Translations under genes and position numbers: made by a program
Notes under the pieces: model-generated
The model's input: the letters and a program-made list of their open reading frames with translations, nothing else
Told to the model about the DNA's origin: nothing
The model's database searches: none
Source of the DNA: Calditrichota bacterium
GTDB taxonomy: Bacteria > Calditrichota > Calditrichia > RBG-13-44-9
Assembly: GCA_024276455.1 (NCBI GenBank)
Contig: JAJRXE010000091.1
Coordinates: forward strand, 1-34,448
Direction: 5' to 3'
Length of the DNA: 34,448 nt
Shown here: positions 24,749 through 33,187 of the stretch, piece after piece
Position numbering within the stretch: position 1 is the stretch's first letter
How the letters are laid out: each line of letters starts with the position of its first letter

Positions 24749-25429
24749 TCAAGTTTTCATTTTAATCATGTTTAAGAGAATCTCCGCCTTCCCTTTGTAA
24801 ATAGTACGCTCGTAGTCGTCCACTACCAACTGGGCCAGCGTTTGGGCTTTTTCGTTATTGCCGGCTTCGAAATAGGCCCGGGCGGCAGAATAAAAATAAG
24901 AAGCGGCCAGCGGATTATCTTTGTCCACGCGGGCGGCCCGTTCGTAATATTTGGCTGCCTCCGCCGTGTTTCCTTCCGAGAGCAGACAATCTCCGTATCC
25001 CGCCAGCGCGGCCGCCGTAAGCAACTTGTCGTCAGCATAATCGTCGATGTATTTCTGGAAATAGATTTTGGCGCTGTCGTACTGATCGCTCTGCCAATAA
25101 ATTTTGGCCAACAGGAAACACCCCTGCCCGGCGTACTTGGTTCCTGAGAATTCCTCCAGCAACTGCTTCAACATCTCTTTTGCTTTGGACTGATTCATGC
25201 GATTGTACTCAAATAATGCCTCGCCGTACAACTGATTGGCATGCTCCGCTGCACTGCGTCGGGAACTAATGTACATGGTTATTACCAGGATCAAGACCAG
25301 AATCCCGATTCCGACGTACATCAACGTCCGGGCATGCTCTTCGGCGTATTCCCGGGCTTTCAGCGTGTACAGGATAAACTTGTCCTGCTTGAGCTCTCTC
25401 TTGGTAATCTTCTTTTTCGGTTTTAACAT
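24749..25429 (-). CDS. Membrane-anchored tetratricopeptide-repeat protein
   Basis: This 226-residue protein has a basic cytoplasmic N-terminus (KPKKKITKRELKQDK), one transmembrane helix at about 37-54 (LMYVGIGILVLILVITMYI), and an outer part of about four TPR-like helical pairs (NQLYGEALFEYNRMNQSKA, GQGCFLLAKIYWQSDQYDSA, LAGYGDCLLSEGNTAEA, SYFYSAARAYFEAGNNEKA). The layout resembles YfgM/AncA, a periplasmic TPR protein that works with secretion chaperones, but TPR proteins of this shape are common and the match is architectural only. GAGGAG lies 6 bases before ATG 25429. It lies 36 bases downstream of tRNA-Arg and may share its promoter. Its 3' end is at the bidirectional terminator. Confidence 0.82.
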   Translation of the reverse strand: MLKPKKKITKRELKQDKFILYTLKAREYAEEHARTLMYVGIGILVLILVITMYISSRRSAAEHANQLYGEALFEYNRMNQSKAKEMLKQLLEEFSGTKYAGQGCFLLAKIYWQSDQYDSAKIYFQKYIDDYADDKLLTAAALAGYGDCLLSEGNTAEAAKYYERAARVDKDNPLAASYFYSAARAYFEAGNNEKAQTLAQLVVDDYERTIYKGKAEILLNMIKMKT

Positions 25430-25465
25430 TCCAATCTCCTCATGTACTTGGTTTACTTCGCGTTG

Positions 25466-25539
25466 TGCCCCAGACAGGATTCGAACCTGTGACCTCCGGA
25501 TTAGGAATCCGATGCTCTATCCGGCTGAGCTACTGGGGC
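25466..25539 (-). tRNA. tRNA-Arg (anticodon CCU)
   Basis: The minus strand folds as a full cloverleaf of 74 bases. Acceptor arms GCCCCAG and CTGGGGC pair over 7 bp, with discriminator A. The D arm begins GCTCAG, the anticodon loop is TTCCTAA (anticodon at 25505-25503), and the T loop is GGTTCGAATCC. CCA is not encoded (the genome continues CAA), so it must be added after transcription. It reads the rare arginine codon AGG. Confidence 0.97.
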
Positions 25540-25614
25540 AAAGGCTCTCGTCTTTCTTTTGAAAGCGGCTCTCGACACCGGCCAATCTTTTCCAAGCCAC
25601 TTTCGGCGAGGCTA

Positions 25615-25643
25615 AATATAAAAATACAAATGCAGGCAATCAA
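25615..25643 (-). promoter_or_regulatory. Candidate promoter of tRNA-Arg
   Basis: On the minus strand TTGATT (25643-25638) and TATATT (25620-25615) are 17 bases apart. RNA would start near 25608, about 70 bases before the tRNA 5' end, so RNase P processing of a leader is expected. Confidence 0.5.
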
Positions 25644-25671
25644 TACACAATATTTTTTAACGGGAACACTA

Positions 25672-27477
25672 TTAATTTTGCACTTTGGCCGCGTAGGTCC
25701 GCACCCAGCGGCGCATGAGAACAGCCCCCGAAACCACAGCGGTCGCCGTCAGAATAATGGCCGGAAGATAATTTTCGTACAGCCAGTAGCCGGTGGCAAA
25801 CAAGAAACTGTACACAAAGAGCACCCCGAGCAACACCAGCACCATTTCTCCCGGCACACTCCACTTCTCTTTTAAATACATTTCCACTTCTTCCCCGTTA
25901 CGGCGGGCCGCTTCCAATACAGGTTTCCAGCCCGGACCGCCCGGGTGCACTTTGCGGTAAAAGCTCCAGAGGGTCTCCTGGTCGGACGGTCGGGTTAAAA
26001 ACGTGACCCCAATCCACCCCACGGTGGTGATGAACACGCCAATGACCAAACTCTGCCATTCCACCAGAGGCGGAAGTCCAATCCGGGGATAAATGATCTC
26101 GAAAAACACCGCCACCAGGAAGGAAATAATCATGGCCGCCAGCTCGCTGATAGCATTAATACGCCACCAGAACCAGCGCAGTAAAAAAAGCAGCCCGGTG
26201 CCGGCACCAATTTGCAGGAGGATATGAAAAGCTTGCAGGGCGTTGCTCAGAAAGAGAGCCAGAATAGCCGCCAGAACCATCAGGAGAAAAATGGAGAGGC
26301 GTCCCACCAGCACCAATTCTTTTTGGGAGGCATCCTTTTTAATAAAGCGCTGGTAAAAATCGTTCACCAAATAGGAAGCCCCCCAGTTCAGGTGGGTGGA
26401 AATGGTGGACATAACCGCCGCAATGAGCGAAGCCACCACCACCCCCAGCAACCCGTTGGGCAAATAGGTCAACATGGCCGGGTAGGCCAGATCGTTTTTA
26501 ATGATTCCGGAAGCTACATTGGGAAAAGCATTCTGAAGAGATTGCAAGTCCGGGAAGACCACCAGCGAAGCCAATGCCACCAGAATCCAGGGCCAGGGCC
26601 GCAAAGCGTAATGGGCAATATTGAAAAACAGGGTCGCTCCGATGGCGTTTTTCTCGTCCCGGGCGGCCAGCATCCGCTGGGCAATGTACCCACCACCGCC
26701 CGGTTCCGCCCCGGGGTACCACACACTCCACCACTGCACCGCCAGGGGAATGACGAACACCGTAATCACCAGCGAGCTGTTGTGGAAATCCGGTAAAATG
26801 GAAATTTTCTCTCGCACCGCCGGGTGATTCAGCAGATTTCCCAGTCCCCCCACTTCCGGCAAATTGACGATGATGTAAGCGGCAAACACCGAACCGCCCA
26901 TGGCAATCAGAAACTGAATGAAATCGGTAATCAGCACACCGCGCAGACCACCCAGCATGGTGTAGATTACCACAATGAGGGAGGTAATCACCACCGTTTC
27001 CAGCGGAGAAATACCCAGCATGACACCCCCAATTTTAATGGAAGCCAGCAATACCACCGCCATGATCATCACGTTAAAAAACAATCCCAGATACACCGCC
27101 CGGAAACCTCGCAAGAACGCGGCGGACCTCCCACTGTAGCGCAGCTCGTAGAATTCGATGTCGGTCAGCACCTCGGAACGGCGCCAGAGTTTGGAGTAGA
27201 TGAACACCGTCACCATGCCGGTAAGCAGGAACGCCCACCAGAGCCAGTTGCCCGCCACCCCGTGCTGGCGCACCATGTCGGTCACCAGATTGGGGGTGTC
27301 TGCAGAGAAAGTGGTGGCCACCATGGAAACGCCCAACAACCACCAGGGCATACTGCGGCTGGAGGCAAAAAATTCCGTGGCGTCCGAGCCGGCCCGGCGG
27401 GCCACCAGCACGCCCACCAACAGTGAAACAACAAAGAACGCAACAATGGAAATCCAATCAATGAATTGCAGGGTCAT
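25672..27477 (-). CDS. Sodium:solute symporter (SSS family)
   Basis: This inner-membrane transporter has 601 residues from the ATG at 27477. That start is preferred over the ATG at 27483 because GGAGAGG lies 7 bases upstream of it but only 1 base from the other. About 13-14 hydrophobic helices are visible. The family pattern includes an N-terminal EFFASSRSMPWWLLGVSMVAT, FSADTPNLVTDMV, YTMLGGLRGVLITDFIQF and ISTHLNWGASYLVNDFYQRF, corresponding to the LeuT-fold core with the Na2 site. SSS members carry sugars, proline, nucleosides or organic acids, and the sequence alone does not decide which. It lies 171 bases downstream of the GH36-like gene and in the HypD region, so a sugar or an imino acid are both reasonable substrates. 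Confidence 0.92.
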   Translation of the reverse strand: MTLQFIDWISIVAFFVVSLLVGVLVARRAGSDATEFFASSRSMPWWLLGVSMVATTFSADTPNLVTDMVRQHGVAGNWLWWAFLLTGMVTVFIYSKLWRRSEVLTDIEFYELRYSGRSAAFLRGFRAVYLGLFFNVMIMAVVLLASIKIGGVMLGISPLETVVITSLIVVIYTMLGGLRGVLITDFIQFLIAMGGSVFAAYIIVNLPEVGGLGNLLNHPAVREKISILPDFHNSSLVITVFVIPLAVQWWSVWYPGAEPGGGGYIAQRMLAARDEKNAIGATLFFNIAHYALRPWPWILVALASLVVFPDLQSLQNAFPNVASGIIKNDLAYPAMLTYLPNGLLGVVVASLIAAVMSTISTHLNWGASYLVNDFYQRFIKKDASQKELVLVGRLSIFLLMVLAAILALFLSNALQAFHILLQIGAGTGLLFLLRWFWWRINAISELAAMIISFLVAVFFEIIYPRIGLPPLVEWQSLVIGVFITTVGWIGVTFLTRPSDQETLWSFYRKVHPGGPGWKPVLEAARRNGEEVEMYLKEKWSVPGEMVLVLLGVLFVYSFLFATGYWLYENYLPAIILTATAVVSGAVLMRRWVRTYAAKVQN

Positions 27478-27648
27478 AGACATTCCTCTCCAGATGAAAA
27501 CTGATCGAATTTTTTAACCACGCATTACACCAATTGACACGATTTAAAACGAAACCAAAATGAATCAGCAGTTTCTCAGAAATAAGGCGATTTTCTCTCC
27601 GGACCAGGCGAATTTTTCGCTACTTGCATTTTCACCAGCCATTCACGC

Positions 27649-30447
27649 TCAAAAATCCACCGGGAACTCTCCCAGCGAGAAGTTCTTTTTCAGCATTCCG
27701 GCATCCCAGGGGGAAGGGGGTTGAGGTTGGGGTGCCGGAAAGGCCGCTTCGAGTTCGAAATTTAAGCGCTGCGCCGCCGGCTTCAAATCCGCAATGAGCC
27801 AGAGGGACACCTGTCCTTTCCACCCTTTCTTCCCCTTTTGCTCAAGACGAATCGTTCCCTCGCTGCTTCCGGTGAGAAGATCGAAAACCGTCCAGCTCCA
27901 CTTACCATCTTGCTTTTCGACCCGGACCGGGAGGCTTTGCTTTCCGAATTTTGCCGTCACCAGCGGTAAATCCTGGCCGGAAAAATCACTCTGCGGTTCC
28001 AGCAACACAGCAAGCTGCAGGCGTTGCGCCTCAGCGGGCCGTTTCAAATGCACGGAAAACTTCAGGCGGTTCTTCTTCCGCCGCGGCTCTACCCGGGCTT
28101 GAATTTCCGGAAGTTCCCGCCCAACCAGACGGCGTTTCAGATCAAGAACCGGAACTGTTTGTCCGTCCACCGTGATCCGGCGAATTTTTTCCGGATTCAG
28201 CAGCCGGAGCGAAACATCGGTGGCCAGGACTTCCAGCGTTATTTCTCCAGAATCCCGGGAAGCCACACGATAAGTCGCCCCACCCAGCAGCGGGTGGGTG
28301 GCTTCTTCCAGCGGATAAAGCTCGTACACTGCGGTTTCGTACCCCTGCAGGGGAATTTCCAGCACAGCTCCGGCGGCGTAAAGTTGGGGGGCTACCCAAT
28401 GGGTCGGGTAAATGCGCTCTAATACCAGCGAAGCGGCCCTCTCGTCCACACCGGCAGCGGGATCCAGCTTCACCCGCAGCACCTGCGACCGGATGAAGGG
28501 GTTGCGAGCCGCCAGAATGATCCGCGTCCCGGCGGCGTGTAAATAGCCGTAAGGCTGCCGTTTGCCCGGATCGCCGCCAACCATTTCGGTGTGCTTTAGA
28601 ACCTCGAAGCGGTCTTTCGCCCAGCGAATGGAGCGGGCAATCGCCTGCCACTCGCCCTCCGTCAGCAAATCGGGCGAAATGTACAGCTCCCACATGGACA
28701 CGCCGCGAGCAACGTACAGCAGGGCGTTGTCGGTGAATTTGTCCAGCGGCTCCCGCTCGCCGCCCAATTTTTGCAAATGCCCTTTGATGATGCCGTGAGT
28801 CATTAAATTGGCAATGGGAAACCAGAAATCCTGCTTTACCAGGTCGTCGTACAGCACAAAGTCGCGGTAGGTGATGGCCGCGTCCCGCCGGCTGATGGAG
28901 GGTACGTCGGCGTAACCGTAGTCGTACCCCTGCATCCAGATCTGATTGGCGTACTTCAGCCACCAGGGACTCAACCAGGTTCCGGAGGTAATGTTTAAGA
29001 AAACCTCCGGATTGGCTTCTCGCACCGCCTGACACATGGCGATGGTGGAATCCATGACCGCCCGGCGGGAGTAAATTCCCACCGGATGCCCATGATCCGC
29101 CTCGCTACAGGAGAATTGAATCCCGTCCCATTTAAAATAAGCCACGGCTTGATTTTTGACCATGGCGGTGACCCGTTTTTTGAACAGCTGGCTGTAATTG
29201 CGCCCCGCCAGGCACAACTGGTCGCCCACCACTTCGTAACCGTGGGATTTCATCCAATTGATGCGCCAATCGCGGTGGGAATAACCGCCAATGGGACCAA
29301 ACCAGATGCCCAGCCGGGTGCCGTCCCGGGCCAATTCTTCCGCCAGTGGTTTCAACCCGTGGGGAAATTCTTTTTTCCGCAGCACCCAGTCGCTGCGATA
29401 CACATCCCAACCATCGTCCAGCACAAAGGCGTCTAAGCGAAGGTCGTACTTTTCCACCATGTTTTTGCGGAACAGCCCGATGATGCGGCGAATGTTGCTT
29501 TCATTCAGAATATTAAGCGAATCCTGCACCATTTCCGGTGCCCGCAGGTCGTACCAGGTGTTGTAAAGCAGGTAGGGACGCAGCGGCGCCACCCGCAGCG
29601 TCTCCAGGTAGCGAGCGAACCACTGCTTCAGGTAAGGATTGGGGGTAAGCCCCACCACCACCCATTCGGATTCCAGCCAGTCGGATTCGATTTTCTTTCC
29701 CACGAATCGGCTACAGCTCAGGCGGACGGTTTGTTCATCCAGGAACTGCAGATTGTTCTCCGCGGTGGGATATTCCATTCCTGCGAACGCTCCCCCGTCG
29801 CCAACGAGCAGGGCAACCGGTTGACCGTAGCCGCCTGTTTTTACCACCTGCGAAACGTTTTCGACCCTTCCCTCACGAGCGCCCATTTTTCGCAGAAAAT
29901 GGAGTCCCTGGACGGTATCCCGGATGCTGACCCGCCGTTTCAGAAAAAAAGCATCCCTTTCCAGACAGTAAGTCAATCGCAGATCGAACGGATTATTCGT
30001 CCCCCGGAAATACAGACGCAGGCAAATATTTCCGTCCCGATCTTTTTCCAGTTCCTTACGCAGGAAACGAAAATCGCGGGCAGTAAATATCACCGGATTC
30101 TCCGAGTTGTTCACTCTCCCGGGTGCCCGCCAGCCGGTCCACATGACGTTGAGAGCAAAATCGCCGTCCAGTTGCAGTTGCAGCGGGGCGGTGTGGTACC
30201 TGGCCGACCATTCCGGTCGGGTGGACAATTTTTCGGCCTGCAATTGCCCTCCGGAAATTTCCACGACACAGGCAATTTTTTCGTTGCCAAATTTGATGGT
30301 GGTATTCGCCGGCTGGGCCTTCGCCGCCCGGTAACCCACACCGACTGTGAGAAGTAAAAGGATACCGATTAAGAACCAGCGTTTTGCCGGGACAATGGTA
30401 TTCCTTCCTGAAGGCGAATTAAAAAGATTAAAGGGAGTTGTTTTCAT
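27649..30447 (-). CDS. Exported GH36-like (clan GH-D) alpha-galactosidase-type glycosidase
   Basis: This 932-residue protein has a signal sequence with a 21-residue n-region, hydrophobic 24-38, and AKA before Gln45. GGAGG precedes ATG 30447. An N-terminal beta-sandwich (about 50-285) leads to a TIM barrel with LLYNTWYD (293-300), FVLDDGWD (341-348), EFPHGLKPLAEELARDG, LGIWFGP, and AYFKWDG with Asp441 at the nucleophile position of the KWD motif. Beta-domains follow. This matches GH36 and GH27, which hydrolyse terminal alpha-galactosides by retention. The acid/base region is divergent: where GH36 has SDN.D, here is WMQGYDYGY (Asp509 is a candidate). Substrate specificity may therefore differ. 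It probably acts in the periplasm or outside and feeds the symporter encoded next. It is separated from hypD by 373 bases and likely has its own promoter. Confidence 0.78.
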   Translation of the reverse strand: MKTTPFNLFNSPSGRNTIVPAKRWFLIGILLLLTVGVGYRAAKAQPANTTIKFGNEKIACVVEISGGQLQAEKLSTRPEWSARYHTAPLQLQLDGDFALNVMWTGWRAPGRVNNSENPVIFTARDFRFLRKELEKDRDGNICLRLYFRGTNNPFDLRLTYCLERDAFFLKRRVSIRDTVQGLHFLRKMGAREGRVENVSQVVKTGGYGQPVALLVGDGGAFAGMEYPTAENNLQFLDEQTVRLSCSRFVGKKIESDWLESEWVVVGLTPNPYLKQWFARYLETLRVAPLRPYLLYNTWYDLRAPEMVQDSLNILNESNIRRIIGLFRKNMVEKYDLRLDAFVLDDGWDVYRSDWVLRKKEFPHGLKPLAEELARDGTRLGIWFGPIGGYSHRDWRINWMKSHGYEVVGDQLCLAGRNYSQLFKKRVTAMVKNQAVAYFKWDGIQFSCSEADHGHPVGIYSRRAVMDSTIAMCQAVREANPEVFLNITSGTWLSPWWLKYANQIWMQGYDYGYADVPSISRRDAAITYRDFVLYDDLVKQDFWFPIANLMTHGIIKGHLQKLGGEREPLDKFTDNALLYVARGVSMWELYISPDLLTEGEWQAIARSIRWAKDRFEVLKHTEMVGGDPGKRQPYGYLHAAGTRIILAARNPFIRSQVLRVKLDPAAGVDERAASLVLERIYPTHWVAPQLYAAGAVLEIPLQGYETAVYELYPLEEATHPLLGGATYRVASRDSGEITLEVLATDVSLRLLNPEKIRRITVDGQTVPVLDLKRRLVGRELPEIQARVEPRRKKNRLKFSVHLKRPAEAQRLQLAVLLEPQSDFSGQDLPLVTAKFGKQSLPVRVEKQDGKWSWTVFDLLTGSSEGTIRLEQKGKKGWKGQVSLWLIADLKPAAQRLNFELEAAFPAPQPQPPSPWDAGMLKKNFSLGEFPVDF

Positions 30448-30513
30448 GAGAGGCCTCCGGGATTTTTTAATTTTATAAAATATTGTTTACTTTCCAAATT
30501 TTTTATTTGGACA

Positions 30514-30541
30514 AAAATAGCAATTTTTCGTAAATTATCAA
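30514..30541 (-). promoter_or_regulatory. Possible promoter of the GH36-like gene
   Basis: On the minus strand TTGATA (30541-30536) is followed after 16 bases by TATTTT (30519-30514). The region is so AT-rich that other pairs fit, for example TTGGAA with TAAAAT closer to the gene, so position is uncertain. Confidence 0.3.
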
Positions 30542-30633
30542 ATAAATTTTTTTGAATTTCACCGCAGGCGGGAAGAAATGTGTCGAATTGTTGAAAGATG
30601 CCAAAAAAGGATGGTTATTTTACATTACCTGTC

Positions 30634-30697
30634 ACCCCTACGGGGTTTCGTCTTTTGGTGCCGTTCATTTACAAACAGGGCACTCCTAACGGAGGGC
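30634..30697. repeat. Paired-hairpin intergenic element (CTACGG type)
   Basis: The first hairpin is ACCCC-TAC-GGGGT (30634-30646). The second, 33 bases later, has GC-CTCC (30680-30686) pairing with GGAG-GC (30691-30697) around TAAC, with one A/G mismatch. The spacer reads TTCATTTACAAACAGG. Two stems with TAC/TAAC loops and an ACAAACAGG spacer resemble dispersed intergenic repeats I recall from FCB genomes; copy number cannot be checked here. Confidence 0.5.
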
Positions 30698-30820
30698 AAA
30701 ATCGAACCAATCCGAACAATTGTCAATTTTATTTCCCAGAACCCGGTCGGGACGAAACGTCCTTAAGAATCCTTAATTCCCCCCCACAAATTCCATTCAT
30801 CCTGACCCAAAAAATTCCGC

Positions 30821-33184
30821 TTAAAACTGCAAGTGCTCGGTGCGACGAATGATTTCTTCCTGCAATTCCGGCGTCAGATCCACAAAATAATCGCTGTAAC
30901 CGGCCACCCGCACAATCAGATCGCGATAACTTTCCGGATCTTTCTGGGCTTTGCGCAGGGTCTCCGCCGTCACCACGTTAAACTGAATATGGTGTCCGTC
31001 CAGGTAGAAATAACTGCGAATCAGGTGCGCCAGCTTGCTAATACCCTCGTCATCTGCCAGCAGCTGGGGGGTAAATTTTTGGTTCAACAGAGTTCCGCCG
31101 GTACGCACGTGGTCAATTTTGGCGGCGGATTTAATCACGGCGGTCGGTCCCTGGCGGTCGGCTCCCTGCACCGGCGAGATGCCTTCCGAGAGCGGCGTGC
31201 GGGCTTTCCGTCCGTCCGGGGTGGCACCCACCTTGCTGCCAAAGTACACGTGCACCGTGGTGGGGAGCAAATTCACCCGGTAATGCCCACCTTTGGTGTT
31301 CGGCCTCCCGTCAATGGCCTGAAAATAGGATTCGAACACCCGCACCAGAATCGCGTCCGCGTAATCGTCGTCGTTGCCGTATTTAGGGGTGTCGTTCACC
31401 AGCAGGTGGCGAAATGATTCGAAGCCCTCAAAATTGCGCTGCAACGCCAGCAAATATTCCCCCATGGAGATGGTCTGACGGTCGAACACATGGAATTTCA
31501 GGGCGGTCAACGAATCGGTGACTGTGCCGGTACCCACTCCCTGAATGTAGGAACTGTTGTACCGTGCGCCGCCGTCGTGGTAATCTTTCCCTTTTGCAAT
31601 GCAATCGTCGATGAGCAGGGACAGGAACGGCGCTGGCATGTAGCGGGCGTAAATTCGCTCAATAATGCGGTTGCTCTTTATTTTTACATCGATGAAATAA
31701 TTCAATTGTCGTTCGAACGCCTCGTAAAGCTCTTCGAATGTTTTAAAAGCAGTCGGATCGCCGGTGGCAATCCCCACTTTTTTTCCGCTTAAAGGATCAA
31801 CCCCATTGTTCAGAGTAATTTCCAGCACTTTAACCAGGTTAAAATAGCCGGTGAGAATGTAGCTCTCTTTTCCGAACGCCCCGGCTTCCACACAGCCGCT
31901 GGCTCCGCCGGTGCGGGCATCCACCACCGATTTGCCCTGGCGAATTAGCTCCTGAATAATGGCATCCGTATTGAAAATGGAAGGTTGCCCGAAACCGGTA
32001 CGTACTATTTTAAGGGCCCGTTTCAAAAATCGATCGGGATTTTTTTTGCTAATCTGCACCATGGAACTGGGCTGCAGAAGGCGCATTTTTTCGATGACGT
32101 CCAGAATCAGGTAGGAGAGCTCGTTCACGGCATCCTCGCCGTTGGGCTTCACGCCTCCCACATTAATTAAAGCGAAATCGGTGTACGTATTGCTCTCCTG
32201 GGCGGTGACTCCCACCTTGGGCGGCGCGGGCTGATTGTTGAATTTCACCCAGAAGGCCTGCAACAATTCTTTGATCTGATCTCTGGTAAATGTGCCGTTT
32301 TCCAGGTCGCGCTGGTAAAAGGGATAAAGATGCTGGTCCAGCCGGCCGGGATTGAAGGCATCCCAGGTGTTCAACTCCGTAATCACACCCAGATGCACAA
32401 ACCAGTAGTATTGCAGGGCTTCCCAGAAATTCCGGGGCGGATGAGCCGGCACCTGCTCGCAAATTTCCGCCATGCGGCGCAGTTCTTCTTTGCGCTGGGT
32501 GTCTTCTTCCTCCCGGGCCATCTGGCGCAGTTTTTCGGCATGGCGGCGGGCAAACTGAATCAACGCCTCGGCGGCAATGGCCATGGCGCGCAGTTCTTCC
32601 CGCTTCTCAAACGCCTCCGGATCGTTAAAAAAGTCCAGCCGATCGATTCGTTCTTCAATTTCCCGAATGAAATCGAGCATTCCTTTGCGGTAAATCTTGT
32701 CGTCCAGCACGGTGTGCCCCGGCGCCCGCTGTTCCATGAATTCCGTGAACACCCCGGCCTGGTAGGCGGCTTTCCACTCCTCGTCCACCTCGTTAAAAAT
32801 GCGCTCCCGAATGGTACGTCCCTGCCAAAAGGGAATAATTTCTTCCCGGTAAATCCGCCGGGTTTCTTCATCCACCCGGTAAGGGATTTTAGGACGGGAA
32901 TTCAGGATTTCCAGATCGTCCAGCGAGTGCAGGCAAATTTCCGGGTAAGTGGGGGTGGCTTTAGGCGCCGGACCGCGCTCCCCCACGATCAACTCGCCCT
33001 CGTTAATACAAATTTCTTTGTTCTCCAGAATGTATTTAAATGCCAGCGCCCGAGCAACCGGAACGGACACCCGGTCCGCCTGACCGCTCCGGTAAAACTC
33101 GGTTAGCAATTTCGCCCGTTCTGGAGAGATGCTCGGCTGGGCTTTCAAACTTTGTTCCCGCAACTTTCTGATGCGTTCATTCAT
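30821..33184 (-). CDS. hypD: trans-4-hydroxy-L-proline dehydratase (glycyl radical enzyme)
   Basis: HypD removes water from trans-4-hydroxy-L-proline to give 1-pyrroline-5-carboxylate, which ProC can reduce to proline. This 787-residue protein aligns from memory with Clostridioides difficile HypD at a constant offset of 3: active-site Cys431 and Glu433 in SGCVEAGAFGKE, and substrate-pocket Phe149, His157, Asp275, Ser331, Asp336, Phe337, Tyr447 and Thr642. The C-terminal radical site is VRVAGYSDYF with Gly762. Motifs such as TEFMEQRAPGHTV and ITDELN-like ITELNTWDAF separate it from pyruvate formate-lyase, CutC and glycerol dehydratase. ATG 33184 has GGAGGG 6 bases upstream, overlapping the end of the activase gene, so the two are coupled. 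No proC is in the window. The radical is destroyed by oxygen, so use is anaerobic. Confidence 0.9.
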   Translation of the reverse strand: MNERIRKLREQSLKAQPSISPERAKLLTEFYRSGQADRVSVPVARALAFKYILENKEICINEGELIVGERGPAPKATPTYPEICLHSLDDLEILNSRPKIPYRVDEETRRIYREEIIPFWQGRTIRERIFNEVDEEWKAAYQAGVFTEFMEQRAPGHTVLDDKIYRKGMLDFIREIEERIDRLDFFNDPEAFEKREELRAMAIAAEALIQFARRHAEKLRQMAREEEDTQRKEELRRMAEICEQVPAHPPRNFWEALQYYWFVHLGVITELNTWDAFNPGRLDQHLYPFYQRDLENGTFTRDQIKELLQAFWVKFNNQPAPPKVGVTAQESNTYTDFALINVGGVKPNGEDAVNELSYLILDVIEKMRLLQPSSMVQISKKNPDRFLKRALKIVRTGFGQPSIFNTDAIIQELIRQGKSVVDARTGGASGCVEAGAFGKESYILTGYFNLVKVLEITLNNGVDPLSGKKVGIATGDPTAFKTFEELYEAFERQLNYFIDVKIKSNRIIERIYARYMPAPFLSLLIDDCIAKGKDYHDGGARYNSSYIQGVGTGTVTDSLTALKFHVFDRQTISMGEYLLALQRNFEGFESFRHLLVNDTPKYGNDDDYADAILVRVFESYFQAIDGRPNTKGGHYRVNLLPTTVHVYFGSKVGATPDGRKARTPLSEGISPVQGADRQGPTAVIKSAAKIDHVRTGGTLLNQKFTPQLLADDEGISKLAHLIRSYFYLDGHHIQFNVVTAETLRKAQKDPESYRDLIVRVAGYSDYFVDLTPELQEEIIRRTEHLQF

Positions 33185-33187
33185 GAT

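Larger units (their letters stand above)
30448..30820. other. Intergenic region between hypD and the GH36-like gene
   Basis: No gene is supported in these 373 bases; the short plus-strand ORFs lack ribosome sites and family features. The half near the glycosidase (30450-30560) is very AT-rich and holds candidate promoters. The half near hypD holds two hairpin palindromes (30634-30646 and 30680-30697) and a C-rich stretch. No clean terminator for hypD was found. Confidence 0.55.

Noticed and set aside
25466-25539. tRNA-Arg as an integration site of a mobile element
   Set aside because: No integrase gene and no repeated tRNA 3' end were seen nearby.
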